Shown here: positions 54,136-62,900 of the stretch, one piece after another
Position numbering within the stretch: position 1 is the first letter of the stretch
Layout of the letters: each line of letters opens with the position of its first letter
From: Blattamonas nauphoetae
Taxonomy: Eukaryota > Preaxostyla > Oxymonadida
NCBI GenBank assembly: GCA_033064195.1
Contig: JARBJD010000226.1
Location: forward strand, 1 to 64,000
DNA: 64,000 nt
Reading direction: 5' to 3'
Notes under the pieces: model-generated
Databases searched by the model: none
The model's input: only the letters and a program-made list of their open reading frames with translations
Told to the model about the DNA's origin: nothing
Translations under genes and position numbers: made by a program

Positions 54136-54600
54136 TTGCCATGTACAGATGAAGTGCTCCTCCACTGTCTGTTGTCGAGCATTTCGAGAACGAACAGGAA
54201 TCCATCGTGAGAGTCACTATCCAACAATATGGTCATTTTTTGTTCAGAACCAGACAACTGGAGAAGATGCCGAAGGGATAGTTTCGAAAAGAAAGCATGG
54301 ATCCTTTTATTTCCCCCGTTCAATGTGATCTGAAAAAATCTCACTTTTTTCTCTCTATGGATGTTGATTTTTGGAAATTATGTATAAATCTCAGATTACC
54401 AACTAAATTTTACCTCACCAACTCAATCCTTGTTGCTTTCCACAAACGAGGAGATGGACAGGGCGAGAGAGAATCCCAATCGTTCGAGCAAACCGAACCA
54501 TGAGGTGATGTCAAAGTCAAATAAGAACACCCACAAACAGTGTTTATCGTCCAAAACAAGGCAGAAACTGATCGAAATGGTCGCTGGTTCTCGTCTGTTT

Positions 54601-55674
54601 CTACCAACCATCTCCAAGGTTCATGCCCAGCAAGGTGTTCAAGTCTATCGATCTGGCAACAATCAATCCTCCATAGTATCCTCCTTTGTCGGTTTGCAGC
54701 GTTTCCTCAATCACATCTTCAATGCCCTCAATTCTCAACATTCGAAGCACTGTCGTCCCCATCTGTTGCACTTCTCCGCTTTGCTCGTTCCATTCCCGCT
54801 GGGTATCGACCATGTCAGACAGAAACCACCAGATTGAGCGATCATTTTCGAAGAATGTGAGACAACTTGGAATCGTGAGAAAGACTGGCATATGAAGCAC
54901 AAATTCCATCGTTGGTTGATAATATGGAGATATTCCGAGGAGCTGGGTGAGGAGTGTCAGAAAACGCCTTGATTGGTCTCCATCGACAAGCGAAAAGCGG
55001 TTCACGCACAAATGTCGAATATACTTCTCAGAATATAGCATAACGTGCTTCAGAACAGTCTCGTGAACAGCTTGTTCTTCATCTTCCTCGTAAATTTTGA
55101 GTTTATAGAAACCATCTGAAGTAGCGAGCTGGACAGACATGCGGATGATGTCCATGAGATTGATGTGGATATCGACTGCTTCTGCAAAGGAAAGAGATAG
55201 TGGATTGAGAGTAGCAAAGATTTGAGGGATCAGATCTGCTCTGACGAGAGCAAGGTGGAATTTCTCAGAACATGACAAGATCAGTAAATCCAGCATCTCC
55301 ATTGCTGTTGTGGTGATGATCCGATTGGGTGAAGAAATGAGCACCACAATGGATTGGATGAAGTCTGTCAGAGATTCATCAGTTGTTCGTCCAAGGGTGC
55401 TCAGAAAAGTATCTGCTGATTTTTCATCCTTCGGATTCACAGATTTGAGAAAATCAACTGCTTTCGCTTCCAAGGAGTCATCTAATGCAGGTTTTGACTT
55501 CACGGTCGCAACGAGAGACAGAAAGACAACCGCCTTTTTGGATTCTGATTCTTTTCGTTTGAATGTCCATTTCAGGAAAGCAAAACAGTCTGGAGAATAT
55601 GAAAAGCAGTGTGAAGAGATACCAGGGCAAGTAAAATCAGAGGAGGAGGATATCTTCGCGTCAAAAGTCGTCAT
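54601..55674 (-). CDS. ARM/HEAT-like family protein, copy F
   Basis: Intact 357-residue single-exon gene. It begins MTTFDAKISSSSDFTCPG; landmarks are YSPDCFAFLKW, SLVATVKSKPALDDSL, MEMLDLLILSC, VRADLIPQIFATLNPLSLS and IPSCLTFFENDRSIWW, with LNTLLGMNLGDGW at the end. It has the same length as copy A. The full upstream motif lies 23 nt before the ATG and the 3' module follows the stop. It is convergent with copy E. The role is unknown; a helical-repeat scaffold is the best structural guess. Confidence 0.75.
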   Translation of the reverse strand: MTTFDAKISSSSDFTCPGISSHCFSYSPDCFAFLKWTFKRKESESKKAVVFLSLVATVKSKPALDDSLEAKAVDFLKSVNPKDEKSADTFLSTLGRTTDESLTDFIQSIVVLISSPNRIITTTAMEMLDLLILSCSEKFHLALVRADLIPQIFATLNPLSLSFAEAVDIHINLMDIIRMSVQLATSDGFYKLKIYEEDEEQAVHETVLKHVMLYSEKYIRHLCVNRFSLVDGDQSRRFLTLLTQLLGISPYYQPTMEFVLHMPVFLTIPSCLTFFENDRSIWWFLSDMVDTQREWNEQSGEVQQMGTTVLRMLRIEGIEDVIEETLQTDKGGYYGGLIVARSIDLNTLLGMNLGDGW

Positions 55675-55696
55675 TCGTTTAGATTGTGAGAAATCA

Positions 55697-55713
55697 CACT
55701 CGTTATGGGTAAG
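55697..55713 (-). promoter_or_regulatory. Family start motif, ARM-like copy F
   Basis: CACTCGTTATGGGTAAG on the plus strand, 23 nt before the copy F start codon. Confidence 0.6.
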
Positions 55714-56131
55714 AGAAAACTGCGAAACAATGAAAATGATATGGAGAAACTATCCAAATCGAAGAATTAAAAATGACGGCACGAGTGGACTTTCTGGGCC
55801 AAAGGTGATCGAGGTGTGTTGTGACATTGTAGTTCATCGAGGCTATTCTCTCATAATAAATTGTCCAATATGGATGTGAACACGTTTTCTTTTCAAAATG
55901 TTGAGAATACTGTCGAGATCGTCTCAGAGAATGTCACGATCATTCGATCGTGTTTGATGAAGTCGATCGGCGAACTATATCACTTCATCTTTACGCTTTC
56001 TTGATTCATTTCAACTTTATGTCTCGTATTTTCTTACAATTTTTCAAAACATAGCGATTGATCATGATGTATCGTGAAGTGACAATCTACTGCAGTTCTC
56101 CCTTCAAGACACCAATTTTTTGGAAGTGAAC
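55714..56131. other. Intergenic DNA upstream of copy F
   Basis: AT-rich with no supported gene. It is the likely 5' regulatory region of copy F on one side and of the tRNA-like unit on the other. Confidence 0.4.
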
Positions 56132-56216
56132 GTGCGGCGCGTTTGGCCTAGCGGTAGCCAACCCCTCTGTCGACTGTTGTGCTCGGGGTTCGACTCCCGC
56201 CGAGCACAACTTTTTT
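56132..56216 (+). tRNA. tRNA-like Pol III unit, probably a tRNA pseudogene
   Basis: An internal A box TGGCCTAGCGG (56144-56154) and a perfect B box GGTTCGACTCC (56188-56198) are spaced about as in a tRNA gene. Six T residues follow (56211-56216), a Pol III terminator. The D-arm pairs as TTGG/CCAA. Counting back from the T loop puts CTGTCGA in the anticodon loop, which would read GTC (Asp), but the anticodon stem does not pair. The acceptor ends pair only with a bulge, while GTTGTGCTCGG and CCGAGCACAAC form a perfect 11-bp hairpin around the B box. So this is either a decayed tRNA or a tRNA-derived RNA. Confidence 0.5.
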
Positions 56217-56940
56217 GCCACTACTTAGAGTTTTTTGGCCCAGAAAGTCCACCCTTGCCAAAATGACATCTTGAGACGTGAGACGATCGACAAACCGATT
56301 GAAGCCATCATCTTTGCTCCGCTCCCAATTTCCGGCCGTTTGGAGACAATCACGGACAGATCGACCTTGCGGGGAGAGTTTCGCGTTGAATGGTCAAGAG
56401 TTTTCGAGCATCGTGAAACACCCAATCTGAGATTGATGTTTCTTGCTGTCGCTTCAACTGACGGTTTGGATTTTGTTTCTTTGTTCCTGACTCGACTTAC
56501 GTGAACTGTGGAGAGATTCAGTCTGTCGGTGCTTTGCGCATCACAGCACCACAACACCTTCTTGGCCACTCGACGAACAGCACCCCATTTGAGACTGCGG
56601 GTGACACACAAAGTTGGATCAGCCACCATGACGCATTCCTTGACGGAATCGTGTTCACCGTCATCGACGAGAGGATGTCTCGCAATGGCTGTTAGAATCG
56701 ACAAACTCCGCACTTCGCAACAAGGAGCTCAGATCCAGCGAACACAACGAGGCTCACAATCGTCTCCAGCAGGCGATGCAGATGTGCTCATTCTTGTTCT
56801 GCGTGTCAATCCATTCGAATCAGCTTGAGTTGAGCACGAGTGGCATGAACAGGAGTGTCAACGTCCTGGTATCTCACCCGCAGGTTCGGTAAGTCGTGTC
56901 TTCGGGTGGACGATGACGACGAAAACGAGAGCGAGAGGCA
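56217..56940. other. Intergenic or unidentified coding DNA
   Basis: Both strands are open over about 56225-56713. The minus-strand frame (MRSLSILTAIARHPLVDDGE) has a slightly helical-repeat look. No family is recognised and the frame's start is uncertain. Confidence 0.3.
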
Positions 56941-57155
56941 GTGGTTGGGGACATGAGGGATTCTTTCTCTCTTCATCTCACTTCGAGTGGCACAACGAGG
57001 AAGCTGTGGTTGGGGACATGAGGGATTCTTTCTCTCTTCATCTCACTTCGAGTGGCACAACGAGGAAGCTGTGGTTGGGGACATGAGGGATTCTTTCTCT
57101 CTTCATCTCACTTCGAGTGGCACAACGAGGAAGCTGTGGTTGGGGACATGAAGTA
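56941..57155 (+). repeat. 65-bp tandem array (about 3.3 copies)
   Basis: Unit GTGGTTGGGGACATGAGGGA and on, through CTTCATCTCACTTCGAGTGG. Units start at 56941, 57006, 57071 and 57136, nearly identical, contiguous, and possibly a recent slippage or unequal-crossover product. Confidence 0.9.
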
Positions 57156-57374
57156 TTTTGGTTCTTCTGTCTCATCGAAGAGTCGAGGACATGGTCGATG
57201 CGGGATCTATTCCGATACGCAATCTCATCAGTGCAATCAATCATCACGAGAGATGCATTTCAGAGAACAATCACCAAACAATCACGCAATCACAAACTCC
57301 CACCGATCGCCACCATCGATACATCGATCAATGTATTTCTTTCCACAAACGAGTATTGCGAGAGTGGCGGCGAA
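57156..57374. other. Short spacer before 3' module of copy G
   Basis: No gene is supported. From 57375 the sequence is the family 3' module (GCGACCATCGAGCGAGACTG). Confidence 0.35.
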
Positions 57375-57551
57375 CGAGAGTGTGGCGACCATCGAGCGAG
57401 ACTGGCGAGAAAGAATTTCCATCATTCCCGCAAACCAAACCATGAGGTGATGCCAGAACTGACAACGATCACACACAAACAGTGTTTGTTGTCCAAAACA
57501 AGGCAGAAACAGGTCGAAAGGGTCGTTGGTTCCTGTCTGTTTCTACTAAAG

Positions 57552-58607
57552 TTATGGAAGGTTCAAGCCGTGCAGATTGATCCATCTGATCAAATATGCA
57601 ACAAGCCATCTTCCGTAGTGTCCGTTTTTGTCGTCTCGCAGCTTTTCTTCAATCGCATCTTCGATGCCCTCCATTCTCAACATTCGATGCACTGTCTTCC
57701 ACTTCTGCCGCACTTCTCCTCTTTGTTTGTTCCATTCACGCTGGGTATCGACCATTGAAGACATAAATAGCCAGACTGAGTAATCATCTTCGAATAAAGT
57801 GAGACAACTTGGGATTGTGAGAATGACTGGCATATTCAGGACCAAATCCATAGTTGGTTGATTGTGTGGAGAGATTTGGAGGAGCTGGGTGAGGAGATAC
57901 AGAAAAAAAATGGATTTGTCTCCATTGACGATCGAAAGTCGGTTCACGCACAAATGCCAAATGTACTTTTCTGAAGGGGCCACAACCTGCTGCAAAATCG
58001 TCTCGTGAACAGCTGGTCGCCCACTGGGATCTCTAATTTCGAGACCATTCGGAGTTGCGAGCGAGAGAGATTTCCAGATGATCCTCATGAGATTAGTGTG
58101 GATATCGACTGCTTCTGCAAAGGAAAGAGTCATTGGATTGAGAGTGTTGACGAGTTGAGGGATCAGATCAGCTTTAATGAGGGCAAGCCGGACTTTAGCT
58201 GAAATCCTCGGGATCAGATTTCCGAGCATCGTCATTGTTGCTTTGACAATCGCCCGATTGGAGGATGAAATGAGCGCCAGAATGGATTGGACGAAATCAG
58301 TCAACGAATCATCAGTGGTTCGTCCAAGGCTGCAGAGAAAAGCATCTGCTGCCTCTGCATACAGTGGATCCACAGATTCGATAAGTTTCACGGCTTTAGT
58401 TTCCAAAGAGACTTCAAAAGAAGAATGTGACTTCACAGTGGCAACGAGAGATCGAAAGACAACTGCCTTTTCGACTTCAGATCCAGGATCTTCTTCATCC
58501 CAATTCAGGAAAGGAGAGCAATCTGGAGAATATGAAAAACAGTGGGAAGAGATACCAGGGTAAGGAGAATGAGGATATGTGGCTGTTTTCTGGGCAATCA
58601 CGGTCAT
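57552..58607 (-). CDS. ARM/HEAT-like family protein, copy G
   Basis: Intact 351-residue single-exon gene. It starts MTVIAQKTATYPHSPYPG; landmarks are YSPDCSPFLNW, SLVATVKSHSSFEVSL, MTMLGNLIPRIS, IKADLIPQLVNTLNPMTLS and IPSCLTLFEDDYSVW, with a WINLHGLNLP end. It is slightly shorter than A and F through small indels between helices. The upstream motif lies 23 nt before the ATG and the 3' module follows the stop. Its nearest relatives in the window are F and A. Confidence 0.75.
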   Translation of the reverse strand: MTVIAQKTATYPHSPYPGISSHCFSYSPDCSPFLNWDEEDPGSEVEKAVVFRSLVATVKSHSSFEVSLETKAVKLIESVDPLYAEAADAFLCSLGRTTDDSLTDFVQSILALISSSNRAIVKATMTMLGNLIPRISAKVRLALIKADLIPQLVNTLNPMTLSFAEAVDIHTNLMRIIWKSLSLATPNGLEIRDPSGRPAVHETILQQVVAPSEKYIWHLCVNRLSIVNGDKSIFFLYLLTQLLQISPHNQPTMDLVLNMPVILTIPSCLTLFEDDYSVWLFMSSMVDTQREWNKQRGEVRQKWKTVHRMLRMEGIEDAIEEKLRDDKNGHYGRWLVAYLIRWINLHGLNLP

Positions 58608-58629
58608 TCTTTCAGACTTGGATTTGAAT

Positions 58630-58646
58630 CACTCGTTATGGGTCAG
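58630..58646 (-). promoter_or_regulatory. Family start motif, ARM-like copy G
   Basis: CACTCGTTATGGGTCAG on the plus strand, 23 nt before the copy G start codon. Confidence 0.6.
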
Positions 58647-58888
58647 AAGTATGGTTGAAGCAAAGAGATTGAAATGGACGAGAAAAAAATGAAGATAAAT
58701 CAGGCGGATCGTTGCTAACCGATGGTTCATGTTGTCTGAATCATTGCGGTCCTTTTATTGGATTCTGAGTTCAAGCTTTCGTTGAGGAACCCAGAAAAGT
58801 AAAACAAGTCGTTGGAAACGAGAATTCCCCAACATGGCGGACAGCACACGAAGACTGTTCGCCAAGTCCCATCCACAGCGGACATGCA

Positions 58889-61136
58889 TCACAGCTCCGC
58901 TTCATCCTTCGCTGTTGTCTCTGGCTGTTCGAGAATAAGTCCGTCTCCTCCAGAGTGTTCTCCTTTCTCCCCATTTTCGCTTTGCTCCCCCTCTGCTCCC
59001 TCAGCACCTCTCTCCTCACTCTGTGGCTCTTCCTTCCCTTCCACACTCCTCACCCATCCCAACACGGCCTCTGCTCGCTCTCTCCACTCGCTCTCCCGCA
59101 TCCCCTCCAGCCACTCCTCCATCCCTGCCCTTCGCAGCATCCCCACAAACTCCTCCCTCTCCTTCCCTTCCTTCCTCTCTCCGCCCTCCCTCCACCTCTC
59201 ACACAGCCCCACAAGCCATACACTCGCCTCTTCCTCCTTCCCCACCGACCCCGCTTCAAGCAGCCCCCACACTCCTTCCACCACTCCCTCCCCACACAGC
59301 GAGTCCACTCTCCTCTCACTCTCCCCCACCCTTCCCAGCAGCTCAAGCAGCTTCCTCTCTGCCCCTCGCTGCGACACAAGGCACAGATCCACCACAAAAC
59401 CAACGAAGTCCGCAAGCGACGCAGATGACGAGCGACCAACACGGATCAGCTCGTCCAGCCCTGCCTGCCCTTCCCCGCACAGCTCGCACAGAAGAAACGC
59501 CGACGATTCTGCAAATGTCCCACAGCTCGCCGCGATCGTCGATTTGAAGCGGGTTGTGGGCGACAGAGCGAGGGACGAGAAAAGGTTGGGCGACGACGCG
59601 TCTTCCTGCTCAGAGCGGACGAACGCCATCACTTCCTCCAGCGAAGGAAGGGTCGGCGTGTTTTGAGGCTGCACGAGCGGTCGGAGTGCTTTCAGTGCAG
59701 AGCGGGACAGTTTGGGCGAGTCGTTCCTGTCCGTCGCTGGGCTGGCCACTGTGGGAGCAGAATCGGTTGCAAATATGTCGGACACAACATCAGAAGCTCC
59801 GTTCATCCCGATTGTGATCGCATTCGACTTGAAGATCACAACCAACGAATCAACCATCCCAAAAAGTTGGCGCACGAATCCATTCGAATATAAACTCTAA
59901 AACCCAAAAAGAAAGTGAATATCTCAAAATCACAAACTTTCACGTGGCCTCCCGAACTCACAAGCAGCACCATGATCTGCAGCGAGAAGTCCAGAATCAC
60001 TCCACGTCGTTCGCTCTCCTTCATCAACTCCTCCAACATCCGCTCTTCCCCGTCCGTCCAATCTGCCTGTTGCCCTCCTTCTGTCCTTCTCATCAAACAT
60101 CGCCGCATTCGCAGCATCGCAACCGTCGAGATTTCGGCCCAGACTTCTTTCAGACGGGATGCCGATTCTTCCGCCAGTGTTTGCAGACACGCTGTCCCAC
60201 TCATCGAAACTGCACTCCCCGTCCTCTTCTCTCGCGTTTGCACAGTCGAGCCCCACAACCTCTCCCGCAGCAGAGGAGAGAACGCCAGCATCGAGTGGAC
60301 GAGCCCCACAACTTTCGAGCAGACGGCCGAATTCCCAAACCCGACCAAGTCAATCATCCTGTCGATCGTTTGCTGCCCAACCAGCTGTCGCATGTCTCCT
60401 GAATTCAGCGCCGACACAAGTTCCAGGATCTCCACAAGAACCAAGCTCCAGTCGTCTTGTTCTTGCTGTGCGGAAGTTGTATCGACCTGACTGAGTGCGT
60501 CGCAACGTTTCAGAATGTCAAGAATCGTTTGGTTGGCCGTGTTCAGAATCCCGTTCCCGATCAATTGAAAGTGGACTTCACTCAATCGATGCGCACACAC
60601 TTCCAAGATCCGCCATGTCTGAAAACGAATCGAAAAGTCACAGCACACATTAAATGCGACATCTGTGAGGTTCGTTGAGAGGAACGGAGTCAGCGGGTAG
60701 ATCAGATCGGCCTTCACTATCGATTTCACGATTTCGTCGGAACATGACACTGCAAAATCATCATATCGAAAGAAAAATCACACTAAACGATGACAGGATT
60801 CGAATGGTGTTGTGCTTTCAGAGGGGCAGGGAAGATAAAGCAATGAAGAACCAAACTTTCACAGTCGGGTTCGTAGAATGCACCAGAACTCGCTTCAAGA
60901 TCGACAGACCATTTGTGCCAACCACACCTGATGCCAAGATCGGACGGAGTGGGGTATCTGAACCAAATGGAGGAGGAGAGGAACAAACGGGACAGAAGGT
61001 GAACGAGTGCATTGGAGGCATCGCAGGCGTCCCCATCATCTGGACTCTGCAGTCCAGTCAGCAAGACTGTAATATTCTGCTTGACTCCCAATTCCAACGA
61101 CTGAAGTTCAGGCAGAATTGAGGAGAGGGAGGTCAT
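58889..61136 (-). CDS. HEAT/ARM-like helical protein, three exons
   Basis: Exons on the minus strand: 61136-60857, 60749-59938 and 59896-58889; introns of 107 nt (GTTTGG...TGCAG) and 41 nt (GTTTGT...TTTAG). The joins keep the frame: CES becomes E plus MSCSDEIVK, and HVK is followed by SLYSNGFVRQLFG. The product is about 700 residues, almost entirely helical, and the last exon is rich in Glu, Ser, Arg and Gly. The segment KSIVKADLIYPLTPFLSTN mirrors VKADLIPQLINTLNP of the ARM-like family, so it may be a distant single-copy relative. No signal peptide, membrane segment or catalytic motif is visible. A scaffold role is an inference from composition. Confidence 0.65.
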
Positions 61137-61177
61137 CGAAGTTTTGATTGTGGGTGAAGTTCACGACAAAAGACAGA

Positions 61178-62245
61178 ATGACAAATTTAAGCCCGACCTT
61201 TCACCACTCCACTGGTTCTCCTTGCTCTACTATCTCTCCCAATAGTTCGTTTTGTTATCCAGATTGTTCTGCTTTCCTGTCTTGGAACGAAGAAAAACTT
61301 GGCTCTGAATCAGAAAAATCTGATGTCTTTCGATCTCTTGTTGCCACTTTGAAGTTGCAACCTTTACTTGATGACTCTCTGGAAGTTAAAGCTGTGAAAT
61401 TTCTCGAATCTCTGGTTTCGTACAAAGAGAAAAAATACGATGCTTTTCTCGCCAGCCTTGCATCGTCCTCTGTTAATTCATTGACAGACTTCGTACCGTC
61501 CTTTGGGGTACTCATTTCATCACACAGTCAGGCCATAACGACTGCAGCCATGAAGATGCTCAACAATCTTGTTCAGCGCTGTTCAGCCAAAGTCCGACAA
61601 TCTCTCGTTGAAGCTGATCTGATCCCTCAAGTCATCCCATCTCTCAATCTTATGTCTCTTTCCTTAATTCAAGCAGACGATATCCACATCAACCTCATGA
61701 AAATCATCGCCCAATCTCTCTGGCTCGCAACTCCGGAAGGTTTCACCTCTCTCAAAATTAAAGAAGGTAATGAACAACAAGCTGCTCACGAGATAATTTT
61801 GCAGCAGGTTGTCGTCCCTTCTGAGCAGTATATATGGCATTTGTGCCTGAACAGCTATTCGCTCATCGATGGTGAGCTATCCGAGAATTTTCTGGATATC
61901 ATCGCCAAACTCCTCCGAATATCTTCATATTATCAACCGACGATGGAATTTGTTCTTCATATGCCGGTCTTTCTAACAATCCCAAGTTGTCTCACATTCT
62001 TCGAAAAGGATAGCTCAATCTATTGGTTTCTGTATGCAATGATCAATTCCCAGCGGAAATGGAACATGGAAGGCGGAGAAGATCAACAGATGAGGAAGGA
62101 CGCGAATCGAATGTTGAGAATGGAGGGCATCGACGATGTGATTGAAGCAAAGCTGCGACATGACAAAAACAGTTGGTACGGAGTGTGGATTGTTGACAAA
62201 TCGATCGATTGGAACAATCTGCTGGGCATGAATCTTCGATATTAG
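61178..62245 (+). CDS. ARM/HEAT-like family protein, copy H
   Basis: Intact single-exon gene of 355 residues on the plus strand. The ATG at 61178 (MTNLSPTFHHSTGSP) is preferred over an upstream TTG because family members begin MT. Landmarks: CYPDCSAFLSW, SLVATLKLQPLLDDSL, MKMLNNLVQRCS, VEADLIPQVIPSLNLMSLS, IPSCLTFFEKDSSIYW and WNNLLGMNLRY. The upstream motif of other copies is not seen here, which fits its position next to the divergently read HEAT-like gene (42 bp gap). The 3' module follows the stop in reverse. Confidence 0.75.
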   Translation: MTNLSPTFHHSTGSPCSTISPNSSFCYPDCSAFLSWNEEKLGSESEKSDVFRSLVATLKLQPLLDDSLEVKAVKFLESLVSYKEKKYDAFLASLASSSVNSLTDFVPSFGVLISSHSQAITTAAMKMLNNLVQRCSAKVRQSLVEADLIPQVIPSLNLMSLSLIQADDIHINLMKIIAQSLWLATPEGFTSLKIKEGNEQQAAHEIILQQVVVPSEQYIWHLCLNSYSLIDGELSENFLDIIAKLLRISSYYQPTMEFVLHMPVFLTIPSCLTFFEKDSSIYWFLYAMINSQRKWNMEGGEDQQMRKDANRMLRMEGIDDVIEAKLRHDKNSWYGVWIVDKSIDWNNLLGMNLRY

Positions 62246-62350
62246 GAATAGAAACAGACCAGAGCAAGCGAGCCTTGCAGACCTGTTTCTGGCTTCTTTT
62301 GGACAGCAAACACTGATTATGTGTGATCCTTGTCGACTCTGGCATCACAC
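62246..62350 (+). repeat. Conserved 3' module after copy H
   Basis: Contains ACCTGTTTCTGGCTTCTTTT and CAGCAAACACTGATTATGTG, matching in reverse orientation the block at 33040-33221. Confidence 0.6.
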
Positions 62351-62399
62351 GCTTGTCTTGCACGCCGCACACCGTAAATTGAGACAAATGTGACGACTC

Positions 62400-62900
62400 T
62401 TTCACAACACCCTCCTCCCCACACCGATGTGCACTCCGCAACAACTCCCACATGCACCTGCCGTTCATGCTCGGCTTGCGGAACTTGGGAATGAAGAACA
62501 CCCGCCCACCAACACAATGTCGTCTTTTTTGATAATTGGCCCCAACTGCGTCTGACCAAAGCACATCATTCTGCTCCCTCGACGATATCAGTCAACAGCG
62601 CACAATCGCTTCTGGTTCCTCCATCTGTGACGTGCAGAGCATTTGAACATCACATTGATGATGTGAAGCGATGCTGTGCAGTTTTGGAACAGCAGAAATG
62701 ACATCCATCGAGGTCGACGAAAGGATGCGCTCTTCGGACCTCTTTCCGCGTGGGCGGGCTTCGAAGCAACAACAACGGCAGGCCGTGCAGTGGACGAGGA
62801 AGGAACAACTGGCTGATGCGATGCGTTTGATCTTCCTCTCCCTCCCCCTCTCTCCATCGGCTCGACCAATCAGTATAAACTCCACCCGTCTCCTCACATC
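62400..62900 (-). pseudogene. HSP70-like pseudogene fragment
   Basis: Minus-strand frames carry HSP70 landmarks in order: a SSTSMDVISAV helix, then QMLCTSQMEEP, then KKDDIVLVGGCSSFP, which matches the HSP70 signature of LVGGxSRIPxV type near the end of the ATPase domain. They are spread over at least two frames with an in-frame stop between them, so the copy is broken. Only the C-terminal part of the ATPase domain is visible. HSP70-like genes are abundant in these genomes. Confidence 0.5.

Noticed and set aside
58955-59547. Pro/Ser-rich plus-strand frames opposite the HEAT-like gene
   Set aside because: They are antisense shadows of the well-supported third exon of the minus-strand gene.
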